DNA of 12,386 nucleotides from Chloroflexota bacterium (GCA_026389745.1 JAPLHG010000081.1:1-12386), one strand, 5' to 3'; counted from the first letter of the stretch, positions 6,312 through 12,386 are shown. Notes: a model not told the origin generated them from the sequence alone. Numbers and translations are program-made.

Positions 6312-6494
6312 ATGAAAAAAGATTTGATGAATATTCTGGTCTGCCCGGTGTGCAAGGGGAAGCTGACACTCACTATCGAAAAAGAAGCCGAAAAGGAGAT
6401 TGTTAGCGGTAGCCTCTATTGCGGTAAGTGCGCAGTGAATTATCCGATTGAAGACACCATTCCTAACCTTCTGCCGCCGGAGAAAAAAGGCTAG
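6312..6494 (+). CDS. Trm112-like zinc-ribbon protein (YcaR/UPF0434 type)
   Basis: This 60-residue protein has the full Trm112-like pattern: L-V-C-P-V-C-K-G-K-L (9-18), then L-Y-C-G-K-C (35-40), then N-Y-P-I-E-D-T-I-P-N-L-L-P (43-55). The four cysteines should bind one zinc. In eukaryotes and archaea Trm112 activates methyltransferases of tRNA, rRNA and release factors; the role of the bacterial short form is less settled. The ATG is 12 bases after a perfect -10 box, so the mRNA is likely leaderless. Its TAG stop is part of a CTAG that also ends queD on the other strand, so the two genes overlap tail to tail. Confidence 0.9.
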   Translation: MKKDLMNILVCPVCKGKLTLTIEKEAEKEIVSGSLYCGKCAVNYPIEDTIPNLLPPEKKG

Positions 6495-6862
6495 TCAGGG
6501 CGATAGGTTACCCGACTGGTGGGGGATTCCCACACCTCGATGCTGGCGAGCGAAACCGGGGCTCCCGCCAGCCTTTTCTTTAATTTCTGGAAAATTGTGC
6601 TGGCGATGTTTTCCGACGAGGGATTGATCCGGTTAAAGGGCGGAGCATCATTAAGACAGGTGTGGTCGTATTTTGCCAGAACTTCTCTCAGATGGTGCTT
6701 CAGTAATGTGAAATCGTAGGCGAGCCCGATATCATCCGGTTTGTCAGCTTTTACTGTAGTGACCACCTTGAAGCGGTGTCCGTGCAAAGCTTCGCATTTT
6801 CCCTGGTAACCCCTGAGAAAGTGGGCGGCGTCAAAATCCATTTCCACAGATATTTCATACAT
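6491..6862 (-). CDS. queD: 6-carboxytetrahydropterin synthase / PTPS family (QueD-like)
   Basis: This 123-residue T-fold enzyme converts 7,8-dihydroneopterin triphosphate to 6-carboxy-tetrahydropterin in queuosine/7-deazaguanine synthesis. Zinc ligands His14, His27 and His29 (D-A-A-H; L-H-G-H), nucleophile Cys23, the D-H pair (66-67 in Y-D-H-T-C-L-N-D) and the pterin anchor Glu112 (V-W-E-S) are all present. The active site reads C-E-A-L-H-G-H, so a Glu follows the catalytic Cys. In the PTPS-III branch a Glu at this site makes the folate intermediate 6-hydroxymethyl-dihydropterin in place of FolB. The gene lies 9 bases after folK, with GAGGTG before the ATG overlapping the folK stop. This pairing supports a folate role alongside or instead of queuosine. 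No other queuosine genes are in the window. Confidence 0.88.
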   Translation of the reverse strand: MYEISVEMDFDAAHFLRGYQGKCEALHGHRFKVVTTVKADKPDDIGLAYDFTLLKHHLREVLAKYDHTCLNDAPPFNRINPSSENIASTIFQKLKKRLAGAPVSLASIEVWESPTSRVTYRPD

Positions 6863-6871
6863 AGTTTCACC

Positions 6872-7396
6872 TCAGGAATTCTTCCACTTAGTCACATCAT
6901 TCGAGCTATCTTTCAAAGACCAAAGCAATTCTTTAATACTTTTCCCGTTTACCGGATGCACCAGATTCGGAGCAATATCAGCCATCGGTGTTAGAGCAAA
7001 AGCCCTTTCTATCAGTCTTGGGTGCGGGATAACCAGCTTGTGGGTGTTAATAGTCAGGTTGCCATAAAACAGTATATCAATATCAATCAGTCGTGGGCTA
7101 TTGGGTGGTTCCGTCTCCCTGCCCATATTGGTTTCAATGCCTTTTACCAGAGTCAGTAGTTCCATCGGGGTTAGTGAAGTAGCCGCTTCACAAACGAGGT
7201 TGAGGAAGCGTGGCTGTTCGGTATTACCCACCGGTGCGGTATCATAGACAGGGGAGACCTGATTTATATGTATTTTCTGAGACAGCAAAGACATTGCCCG
7301 CCGCAGATTATCCTGTCGGTCCTTCATATTTGAGCCCAGTCCGAGGTATATTTTGACGGGTTGTGATTTTGATTGATTGGCTTGAGGGCTTGTCAT
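6872..7396 (-). CDS. folK: 2-amino-4-hydroxy-6-hydroxymethyldihydropteridine pyrophosphokinase
   Basis: FolK transfers pyrophosphate from ATP to 6-hydroxymethyl-7,8-dihydropterin, the step before dihydropteroate synthase in folate synthesis, in the cytoplasm. The 174-residue protein has Y-L-G-L-G-S-N (17-23), R-F-L-N-L-V (63-68), the Mg-binding D-I-D (105-107) inside P-R-L-I-D-I-D-I-L-F-Y, and I-P-H-P-R-L-I-E-R-A-F-A-L (123-135). A polar 13-residue N-terminal extension precedes the usual start of the fold. Upstream is an extended -10 box (7421-7429) within a 16-bp palindrome. The stop and the queD ribosome site overlap, so the two genes are cotranscribed and probably translationally coupled. 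No folP or folB is next to it. Confidence 0.95.
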   Translation of the reverse strand: MTSPQANQSKSQPVKIYLGLGSNMKDRQDNLRRAMSLLSQKIHINQVSPVYDTAPVGNTEQPRFLNLVCEAATSLTPMELLTLVKGIETNMGRETEPPNSPRLIDIDILFYGNLTINTHKLVIPHPRLIERAFALTPMADIAPNLVHPVNGKSIKELLWSLKDSSNDVTKWKNS

Positions 7397-7414
7397 TTTC
7401 AGGCTCTTTCCGTG

Positions 7415-7430
7415 ATGCTAATTATAGCAT
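7415..7430 (-). promoter_or_regulatory. folK promoter (extended -10) inside a 16-bp palindrome
   Basis: ATGCTAATTATAGCAT has perfect 6-bp arms around ATTA. Read on the minus strand it contains TGCTATAAT, an extended -10 box at 7421-7429, about 25 bases before the folK ATG. A palindrome laid over a -10 box is a typical operator position, so a repressor site is possible; the short length also allows coincidence. Confidence 0.4.
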
Positions 7431-7480
7431 ATAGACGGATCGGAAGCTCCACTGTTTAGAGTTATCTCTTCGAGTACACT

Positions 7481-7729
7481 TTGCAAAACGGTTCTGCTCT
7501 TGACCCGGAAATGATAAAGGAAGTGCTGGACGTGATGCTTGCCCTTGCCAAAGAGGGGATGACAATGGTGGTGGTTTCCCACGAGATGGGGTTTGCCCGT
7601 GCTGCCGCCAGACGCATTATCTTTATGGATGAGGGGCAGATCATTGAAGAAGCCCCGCCCGAAGAGATATTCAGCTCACCCCGCCACGAGCGCACCAAAC
7701 TCTTCCTCAGCAAAGTGTTGTCTTTATAA
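7481..7729 (+). pseudogene. 3' fragment of a polar amino-acid ABC transporter ATPase gene (glnQ type)
   Basis: The frame encodes 82 residues that match the last third of a GlnQ-type ATPase of about 240 residues: the D-loop S-A-L-D-P-E (5-10), the H-loop V-V-V-S-H-E-M-G-F (His34), and the conserved tail F-M-D-E-G-Q-I-I-E-E-A-P-P-E-E-I-F. Walker A, the signature motif and most of Walker B are missing. Homology ends at L-Q-N-G, where the family has D-E-P-T. The upstream frame holds a stop at 7457-7459 and nothing similar. The fragment cannot bind ATP and is a deletion remnant. There are no glnH or glnP genes nearby. It has no ribosome binding site. Confidence 0.8.
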
Positions 7730-7756
7730 GTACGTTGCTTTTACGCAAGGTAGAGT

Positions 7757-7984
7757 CTAATGAAGTAAAATTTTGCCTTCAAAATACTGGTGGGCACGCG
7801 TAAAGGTATCCCGCGTATCCTGATTGAAAGACTTGCGGTTACTTTCAAATTGCTCTTCCGTTGGGACGGAGTTCTTATCTAGGCATCTATGATAAATAGT
7901 GTCAGTGGACATATTATACATTTTAGTCAATGGTATTAGCACAAGAGAGAAATGGTTACAATACCCTTTTTTCTTGTCAGTCAC
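7757..7984 (-). CDS. Doubtful small ORF, possibly a decayed helix-turn-helix protein
   Basis: A 75-codon frame from a GTG at 7984, or 55 codons from an ATG at 7921, has a segment L-T-K-M-Y-N-M-S-T-D-T-I-Y that faintly resembles a recognition-helix region. It is followed by a polar helical tail. There is no ribosome binding site for either start, and the longer form runs into the gatB promoter. It may be a remnant like the neighbouring glnQ fragment, or chance. Confidence 0.2.
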   Translation of the reverse strand: MTDKKKGYCNHFSLVLIPLTKMYNMSTDTIYHRCLDKNSVPTEEQFESNRKSFNQDTRDTFTRAHQYFEGKILLH

Positions 7985-8003
7985 CCACGTTTACTGATAT
8001 ACT
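7974..8003 (+). promoter_or_regulatory. Promoter of the gatB operon, probably leaderless
   Basis: TTGTCA (7974-7979; five of six), an 18-base spacer and TATACT (7998-8003; five of six). The -10 box ends 7 bases before the ATG at 8011, so transcription should begin at the start codon. This also argues that the upstream in-frame ATG at 7930 is not used. Confidence 0.6.
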
Positions 8004-8010
8004 AAACCCG

Positions 8011-9501
8011 ATGACAGTTACAGCAAAAGCGGTGAAATATGAGACTATCATCGGGCTAGAGGTACACGTTCAACTCAGTACCAAAAGTAAGATGTTCTGT
8101 AATTGCAGTGCCGATTATGCGAATTCTTTGCCTAACACTCACGTTTGCCCGGTGTGTCTCGGCATGCCTGGTGTTTTGCCGGTCATCAACAAGCGTGCCG
8201 TAGAATACACAATGATGACGGCACTGGCGTTGAGCTGCACTATCTCTGAATACACCAAGTTCGACCGTAAGAATTACCCTTATCCCGACCTGATGAAGGG
8301 CTACCAAATCTCGCAATACGATGCGCCTATCGGGAAGAATGGCACACTCACGATTGAGGTTGACAGACAAAAGAAAAACGTGGGTATCACCCGTGTCCAC
8401 CTTGAAGAGGACGTCGCCAAACTTATACACCGCAGTTCACCTGATGGTAGGGCTTGCAGCTTGATGGACGTCAATCGTAGTGGCGTACCTTTGATGGAGA
8501 TTGTCGGGGAGCCTGATTTACGTTCTCCCGGGGAAGCCAGGCAGTACCTAGCCAAACTACACAGTATTCTCCAGTACATTGGAGTATCCACTGCCAATAT
8601 GGAAGAAGGCAGTTTCCGGTGTGATGCTAATATCAGCATCCGTCCAGAAGGTAGCGAGAAACTACTCGCTAAGGTTGAAGTTAAGAATATGAACAGCTTC
8701 CGGGCGGTCTTCCGGGCGATGGAGTACGAAGCCCAGCGACAGCGCAAAGCCGCTGAGGAAGGCAGACGATTGGTACAGGAAACCAGAGGCTGGGTGGAAG
8801 AGGAAGGCAAGACAGTCCCGCAACGCAGTAAAGAGTATGCTCACGATTACCGCTATTTCCCTGAGCCGGATTTACCTCCACTCTTTGTCAGTCGTAAGTG
8901 GGTGGAGGCAGTAAAAGCGTATCTGACAGAATTACCGGAAGCCCGGCGCGACCGTTTTGTCAGCGAATTCGGACTGCCGCTTTATGATGCTAATCTGCTG
9001 ACCAAGTCCAAACCGATGGCAGATTATTTTGAAGCCTGTCTCAAAATTGGCAAGCCCGAAGGTCTGTCATTGACGAATAGAGTTAAAATGACGAGCAACT
9101 GGCTCCTCGGCGAATTCAGCCGTTTGCTTAATGCCACAGGTACTGGAATCAACCAGTCAAAAGTCAGTCCGGAGCAACTCTGCCAGTTGCTGGACCTAGT
9201 TGATAAGGGAGTAATCAGTGGCACCAGTGCTAAGGCGGCATTCGAGGAGATGTTCAACACTGGCAAAAGCGCTGAAGATGTCATCAGTGAGCAGGGGCTC
9301 AGCCAGATAAGCGATACCGAGGTGATTGTCGCTGCAATCGCTCAGGTGATAAGCGCCAACCCTCAGGCGGTCGCCGATTTTAAGGCGGGTAAAGAGACGG
9401 CTCTGAAATTTCTCGTGGGACAACTAATGAGAGCTACTAGAGGTCGCGCCAATCCGCAAGTGGCAAACCAATTGCTAAAAAATAAGTTAGGGGAAAGGTA
9501 A
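8011..9501 (+). CDS. gatB: Aspartyl/glutamyl-tRNA(Asn/Gln) amidotransferase subunit B
   Basis: GatB is the kinase and tRNA-binding subunit of GatCAB, which turns Glu-tRNA(Gln) and Asp-tRNA(Asn) into Gln-tRNA(Gln) and Asn-tRNA(Asn). The 496-residue protein has I-I-G-L-E-V-H-V-Q-L near the start, four zinc-ligand cysteines (30, 32, 46, 49), the signature F-D-R-K-N-Y-P-Y-P-D-L-M-K-G-Y-Q (84-99) and D-V-N-R-S-G-V-P-L-M-E-I-V. The helical and YqeY-like tRNA-binding domains follow to the end. ATG 8011 is chosen because conserved sequence begins there and a -10 box lies 7 bases before it; the frame is open back to 7930. gatA and gatC are not adjacent. secG starts 1 base after the stop. Confidence 0.96.
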   Translation: MTVTAKAVKYETIIGLEVHVQLSTKSKMFCNCSADYANSLPNTHVCPVCLGMPGVLPVINKRAVEYTMMTALALSCTISEYTKFDRKNYPYPDLMKGYQISQYDAPIGKNGTLTIEVDRQKKNVGITRVHLEEDVAKLIHRSSPDGRACSLMDVNRSGVPLMEIVGEPDLRSPGEARQYLAKLHSILQYIGVSTANMEEGSFRCDANISIRPEGSEKLLAKVEVKNMNSFRAVFRAMEYEAQRQRKAAEEGRRLVQETRGWVEEEGKTVPQRSKEYAHDYRYFPEPDLPPLFVSRKWVEAVKAYLTELPEARRDRFVSEFGLPLYDANLLTKSKPMADYFEACLKIGKPEGLSLTNRVKMTSNWLLGEFSRLLNATGTGINQSKVSPEQLCQLLDLVDKGVISGTSAKAAFEEMFNTGKSAEDVISEQGLSQISDTEVIVAAIAQVISANPQAVADFKAGKETALKFLVGQLMRATRGRANPQVANQLLKNKLGER

Positions 9502-9502
9502 A

Positions 9503-9727
9503 ATGCAAACCGCTTTGAATATCGTGCAGATTGTAGTTTCAGTTGCCTTAATACTGGCCATACTGTTTCAGGTAAAAGGTGGTGGCATCGGAGGTATCTT
9601 CGGACAGTCGGAGTCAGTCTTCCGCACCAAGCGTGGTGTGGAAAGATGGCTTTTCTTGGGAACCATTGTCCTGGTAGTCGTTTTCGTTGTTCTTTCCATA
9701 GTGACCATGTTGACTCCTAACTTGTGA
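9503..9727 (+). CDS. secG: Preprotein translocase subunit SecG
   Basis: SecG is the small auxiliary subunit of the SecYEG channel in the cytoplasmic membrane and assists SecA-driven export. The 74-residue protein has two membrane helices (about 4-23 and 48-70) joined by the conserved loop K-G-G-G-I-G-G-I-F-G-Q-S-E-S with R-T-K-R-G-V-E-R after it. The start has GGGGAAAGG upstream, inside the end of gatB, and follows the gatB TAA by 1 base. Its TGA overlaps a GTG that opens the next small frame. It belongs to the gatB operon. Confidence 0.95.
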   Translation: MQTALNIVQIVVSVALILAILFQVKGGGIGGIFGQSESVFRTKRGVERWLFLGTIVLVVVFVVLSIVTMLTPNL

Positions 9728-9837
9728 CAAATAGGAATGCCGTAACTACCTTCACCATTGACTTCGACTTAGGTGATGGCCATATCACCGCGATGAAGGG
9801 TATGGTATTTACCATGTCGGCAAAGGACAGGAGATAA
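9724..9837 (+). CDS. Small ORF of 37 codons between secG and the prenyltransferase
   Basis: A GTG at 9724-9726 overlaps the secG stop in GTGA, the usual arrangement for coupled translation. The 37-residue product reads T-F-T-I-D-F-D-L-G-D-G-H-I-T-A-M-K-G-M-V-F, then T-M-S-A-K-D-R-R, and ends at TAA 9835-9837, 3 bases before the next ATG. The frame fills the whole gap between the two neighbours, and its end supplies the AGGAG of the next gene. The alternating polar and hydrophobic residues suggest beta strands. I do not recognise a family. It may be a real small protein or the remnant of a larger gene; an AT/GC-neutral stretch of this length can be open by chance. Confidence 0.45.
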   Translation: MTNRNAVTTFTIDFDLGDGHITAMKGMVFTMSAKDRR

Positions 9838-9840
9838 GCA

Positions 9841-10764
9841 ATGAAGTTTAAGGGTTTTATGATGATAATCCGAGCACCCTTTTTACTTCTAGCAATGGCA
9901 CTCGGTTTTCTAGGTGCCAGTATTGCATGGTACAAGTCACGAGAGTTTGGCGGCGATTTTAATCTGGGGTATGCTTTTCTAGCTGGTTTTGGGCTGATTG
10001 TTGCTCATATCAGTGTCGATGTCTGGAATGAGTACTTTGACTACCGCAGTAAAATTGATTTTAAGACCTATAGAACTCCTTTCAGCGGTGGTAGCGGTGC
10101 GCTCCCCTCCGGACTCGTCACTCCCAAACAGGCATTGTGGATAGGGATAATAAGTTTGATAATCATTATCTCTATCGGCATCTTCTTTACGGTGGTCAAG
10201 GGCTGGCTTCTTCTGCCGCTACTTGTGGTTGCAATCGGTTGCATCATCCTCTACACGCCGTTCATTCTCAAGATGGGTTATCCTGAATGGTCAGCGGGTT
10301 TGAGTCTGGGCATTCTGCCAATCCTCGGGGCTTACTTTGTCCATACCGGCGAATACACGATTTCAGTCTTGATTGCCTCAATTCCATCAGGCATTCTGGT
10401 GCATAATCTACTCCTGCTGAACGAAGTCCCCGATGTTGAGGCAGACATCACTGCGAAGCGCCGTACTTTGCCCATCGTCATCGGTAAGAAAAAAACTGCT
10501 ATTTTCTATTCAGTGCTGATGATACTCGTTTACCTGTGGCTCATCGGCGCCGTGATTATCGGCGCTTTTACTCACGTCGTCGTAATGCCGGTCTTTACCT
10601 TACTCGGGCTGCTGACCTTTCCTCTGGCATTCAGGGCGATTGAAGGTGCTTTCAAATACGACGACATGAGTAAATTCGTGCCGGCAATGGCGAATAACGT
10701 ATTTGTGGTGTTGCTGACGCAATTGCTGATAGGTATCGGGTTCATACTCGGGGGAGTATTTTAG
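9841..10764 (+). CDS. UbiA/MenA-family prenyltransferase
   Basis: This 307-residue inner-membrane enzyme of the UbiA superfamily attaches a polyprenyl chain to an aromatic or polar acceptor. Both Mg-diphosphate-binding motifs are present: D-V-W-N-E-Y-F-D (60-67) and N-E-V-P-D-V-E-A-D (194-202). About eight to nine membrane helices surround them. The G-G-S-G-A-L-P-S-G stretch (83-91) recalls MenA, the 1,4-dihydroxy-2-naphthoate prenyltransferase of menaquinone synthesis, which is the best guess. No other men genes are here, so a different acceptor is possible. AGGAG at 9829-9833, 7 bases before the ATG, fixes the start. It is the last gene of the gatB-secG operon. Confidence 0.88.
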   Translation: MKFKGFMMIIRAPFLLLAMALGFLGASIAWYKSREFGGDFNLGYAFLAGFGLIVAHISVDVWNEYFDYRSKIDFKTYRTPFSGGSGALPSGLVTPKQALWIGIISLIIIISIGIFFTVVKGWLLLPLLVVAIGCIILYTPFILKMGYPEWSAGLSLGILPILGAYFVHTGEYTISVLIASIPSGILVHNLLLLNEVPDVEADITAKRRTLPIVIGKKKTAIFYSVLMILVYLWLIGAVIIGAFTHVVVMPVFTLLGLLTFPLAFRAIEGAFKYDDMSKFVPAMANNVFVVLLTQLLIGIGFILGGVF

Positions 10765-10867
10765 TCAGGTGCTAGCCTTTGGTGACCGAGAAAAAGCCTC
10801 CGCATGATATTTGACTGCTGTTCCCGGCAGGTATGACCTTATTAATCGTATCTTCACTAACTAAACT

Positions 10868-10971
10868 GTCATTCCACTTCGCCTCAGACGTGGGGGCGTG
10901 ACAATCCCTTGGTGAGGAGGTGTCTCCGCCTCCCAGAGATTGCTTCGGGTACTTTGTAATCTCGCAATGGC
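10868..10971. repeat. Degenerate palindromic interspersed repeat
   Basis: The stretch begins GTCATTCC, contains GGAGG...CCTCC (about 10916-10933) as a central stem, and includes AGAGATTGCTTCGG and CTCGCAATGGC on the right. The pairing GTCATTGCGAG ... GAAGCAATCTC, read on the minus strand, is a form of intergenic repeat I know from many bacterial genomes; here it is diverged. It lies between the prenyltransferase and the radical SAM gene (10765-11042), which has no other content I can support and no clear terminator. Confidence 0.45.
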
Positions 10972-11042
10972 TATAGCAAGGGAGAGACTTTTTGTCCCGA
11001 CGGGTTCTGAGTTACCTTACAGTAATTTTCTAAACCTGCCCT

Positions 11043-12308
11043 TCAATATACTGCTCCCTTAAAGTGTTTAGAGCGGCGAAGAATTCCTTCTGCATAACAC
11101 ACATTGTGTGCATACCCTTCGGGGGTTACTTCGATCTGTACATTATCCTTAACCAATCCTGAAATCCTGAAAAACATTAATTCCCACCATAATTTGCGAT
11201 TGGCATCATCGCCGAATCGCTGGCGGAATTTCTGCGGGTCAAGAGACATGCCAAAAAGTTTCGTCAGCATATAATATCGCAAATGTTCACGCTCCGAAAG
11301 CCGACGCCAGCTCATGATGGGCAGTTTGCCGCTGGAAATCAATTCATCATACTTCTCCAGCGAGAAGGTATTGACAAAGAAATCGCCGTTCAGGAATCCC
11401 ACGGAACCAGCCCCCACGCCAACATAATCGTCATAATCAATAATATATTCATCAATTAATCTGTCGCTGCGGGAAAAGCACCATGCAGTGGAGGCTTTAT
11501 AACCACCCTCATAAAGTTCCCGTAGAATCACATCGTAGAAGTCTTTCTCGCGGGAGTTGTCAACTTTACTGAATTGTCTTTCCAATTTGCTTTTCTTGTG
11601 GGGCGAGGGTGTTAGCGGATAGAAAGTTGCCTGGTCAAGTCCCAGTTCTTTGAAAGCGGCAATGTCTTTTCCAAATTGTGTAATCGTCTGCGTTGGAAAA
11701 TTGAAGGTGAAATCGGCATTAACGGTATCAAACTGCCCTTGAGCCATTTTCAGTTTTTCCTTCGCTTCTTCTCCGCTACCTACCAGCCTGCCCATTGCCT
11801 TCAGTAGATCATTATCGAAACTTTGCACACCGATGGATAGTCGGTTAATACCCGCTTTCTTTAGGGCGGCGATAGCCTCCGGATTAATCTCGCGGTGAGT
11901 TGTTTCCATCGAGATTCGCTTGACGTTTAAATTTTTCTTAAGAAAGTTAATAAATTCCAGCAGTTCATCCATCAAAACAGTCGGTGTGCCACCGCCGAAG
12001 TAAAAGTCGGAAAACCGGAAGCCTCGCTGAATATAGAATTCTACTTCTTTTTTCAGGTTAGCAAAGTAACGTCGTGCTTTTACTTCATCAAGAAGATATC
12101 GATTGAAACAACAGAAGGGACAGAGCGTCCGGCAGAAGGGGATATGAATATAGAGGGATGCCCAATCATCACGCTCGGTTTTCTCCTGTGGCGCCATTGG
12201 TTCGGGGAATTTGTCGCTGAGTTGCAGGAATTTTCTTCCTTCCCGGCGGGTAATATAACCGGCAAAGCGGGCGGCAGTTGTAGTTAGTTTATCGTTTGTC
12301 ATAGCCAT
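11043..12308 (-). CDS. HemN/HemW-like radical SAM protein (coproporphyrinogen III oxidase family)
   Basis: This 421-residue protein has the family core: Y-I-H-I-P-F-C-R-T-L-C-P-F-C-C (53-67) with Cys59, Cys63 and Cys66 holding the 4Fe-4S cluster for S-adenosylmethionine cleavage, G-G-G-T-P-T (105-110), a G-V-Q-S-F motif (160-164), and a C-terminal HemN-like domain. The family includes oxygen-independent coproporphyrinogen oxidase HemN, the heme chaperone HemW and the heme-degrading ChuW/HutW group. An extra Cys67 directly follows the cluster motif; HemN has its fourth Cys one residue later. The first 50 residues are a basic extension. Function among these subfamilies is open. ATG 12308 is used; ATG 12302 is equally possible. 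A -10-like TATTAT lies 9 bases upstream. Confidence 0.88.
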   Translation of the reverse strand: MAMTNDKLTTTAARFAGYITRREGRKFLQLSDKFPEPMAPQEKTERDDWASLYIHIPFCRTLCPFCCFNRYLLDEVKARRYFANLKKEVEFYIQRGFRFSDFYFGGGTPTVLMDELLEFINFLKKNLNVKRISMETTHREINPEAIAALKKAGINRLSIGVQSFDNDLLKAMGRLVGSGEEAKEKLKMAQGQFDTVNADFTFNFPTQTITQFGKDIAAFKELGLDQATFYPLTPSPHKKSKLERQFSKVDNSREKDFYDVILRELYEGGYKASTAWCFSRSDRLIDEYIIDYDDYVGVGAGSVGFLNGDFFVNTFSLEKYDELISSGKLPIMSWRRLSEREHLRYYMLTKLFGMSLDPQKFRQRFGDDANRKLWWELMFFRISGLVKDNVQIEVTPEGYAHNVCYAEGILRRSKHFKGAVY

Positions 12309-12317
12309 TACTATCTA

Positions 12318-12346
12318 ATAATATCAGTTGCGAGCGGCTGTGTAAT
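12318..12346 (-). promoter_or_regulatory. Candidate promoter of the radical SAM gene
   Basis: On the minus strand ATTACA (12341-12346; four of six) and TATTAT (12318-12323; five of six) are separated by 17 bases. The -10 box ends 9 bases before ATG 12308 and 15 before ATG 12302, leaving a leader of only a few bases. Confidence 0.35.
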
Positions 12347-12386
12347 AATTGGCGTTGTTTGTTTCCCCGAATACTCCTCTCCCACC

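Noticed and set aside
7930..8010. Upstream ATG extending gatB by 27 residues
   Set aside because: The extension has no family conservation and contains the likely -35 and -10 boxes, so it would not be transcribed from that promoter.
8301..8810. 169-codon minus-strand frame inside gatB
   Set aside because: It overlaps highly conserved gatB sequence and its Ser/Leu-rich composition is typical of an antisense shadow.
10976..11003. Terminator-like GGGA...TTTTT...TCCC after the prenyltransferase gene
   Set aside because: The T run forms the loop and does not follow the stem, and the remaining pairing is only 3-4 bp.
12309..12386. Possible end of another minus-strand gene at the right edge
   Set aside because: All three minus frames are open across this short stretch and none has recognisable protein features, so none can be preferred.

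Overview
The window reads as a chromosomal segment of an anaerobic or facultative bacterium with compact gene spacing, mixed strands and moderate GC content. The combination of genes (a zinc-ribbon MscL, the N-terminal stub of a CHASE4-type sensor, a solo gatB followed by secG and a UbiA-type prenyltransferase, and an oxygen-independent coproporphyrinogen oxidase-like radical SAM protein) would fit Chloroflexota/Dehalococcoidia. That assignment is an inference from gene style; no rRNA or other taxonomic marker is present.

Layout. 1-579: possible tail of an upstream gene, an imperfect direct repeat, and a small cupin gene (+). 637-2245 (-): mscL, a 42-codon CHASE4-sensor stub, and an exodeoxyribonuclease III/AP endonuclease gene. 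2246-2791: a 546-base gene-poor stretch holding a promoter for the exonuclease gene (-), a strong promoter followed by a 14-codon ORF and an intrinsic terminator (+), and an 11-bp inverted repeat ending at the next start codon. 2792-4921 (+): a 709-residue MFS-type membrane protein whose last 280 residues carry seven copies of an aromatic motif around Y-Y-(H/N)-P-x-x-W. 4950-6188 (-): an ArsB/CitM-type ion transporter. 6312-6494 (+): a Trm112-like zinc protein, convergent with the folK-queD pair (6491-7396, -). 7481-7729 (+): a 3' fragment of a glnQ-type ATPase gene. 8011-10764 (+): gatB, secG, an unannotated 37-codon ORF and a UbiA/MenA-like prenyltransferase, packed as one operon. 10765-11042: intergenic with a degenerate palindromic repeat. 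11043-12308 (-): HemN/HemW-like radical SAM protein.

Functional links. folK and queD act on related pterins, and the QueD-type protein has a C-E-x-x-H-G-H active-site motif that may allow a role in folate as well as queuosine synthesis. gatB-secG-prenyltransferase joins tRNA-dependent amidation, protein export and quinone/lipid prenylation, a housekeeping operon without obvious pathway logic. Several genes (gatB, the Trm112-like gene, the ArsB/CitM-type gene and perhaps the radical SAM gene) have a good -10 box only 7-12 bases before the ATG and no Shine-Dalgarno site, suggesting leaderless mRNAs. Two gene fragments (CHASE4 stub, glnQ tail) show that the region has been remodelled.

The most unusual item is the seven-repeat C-terminal domain of the MFS protein together with its long structured upstream region. 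I found no CRISPR array, tRNA, rRNA, phage gene or intact insertion sequence.
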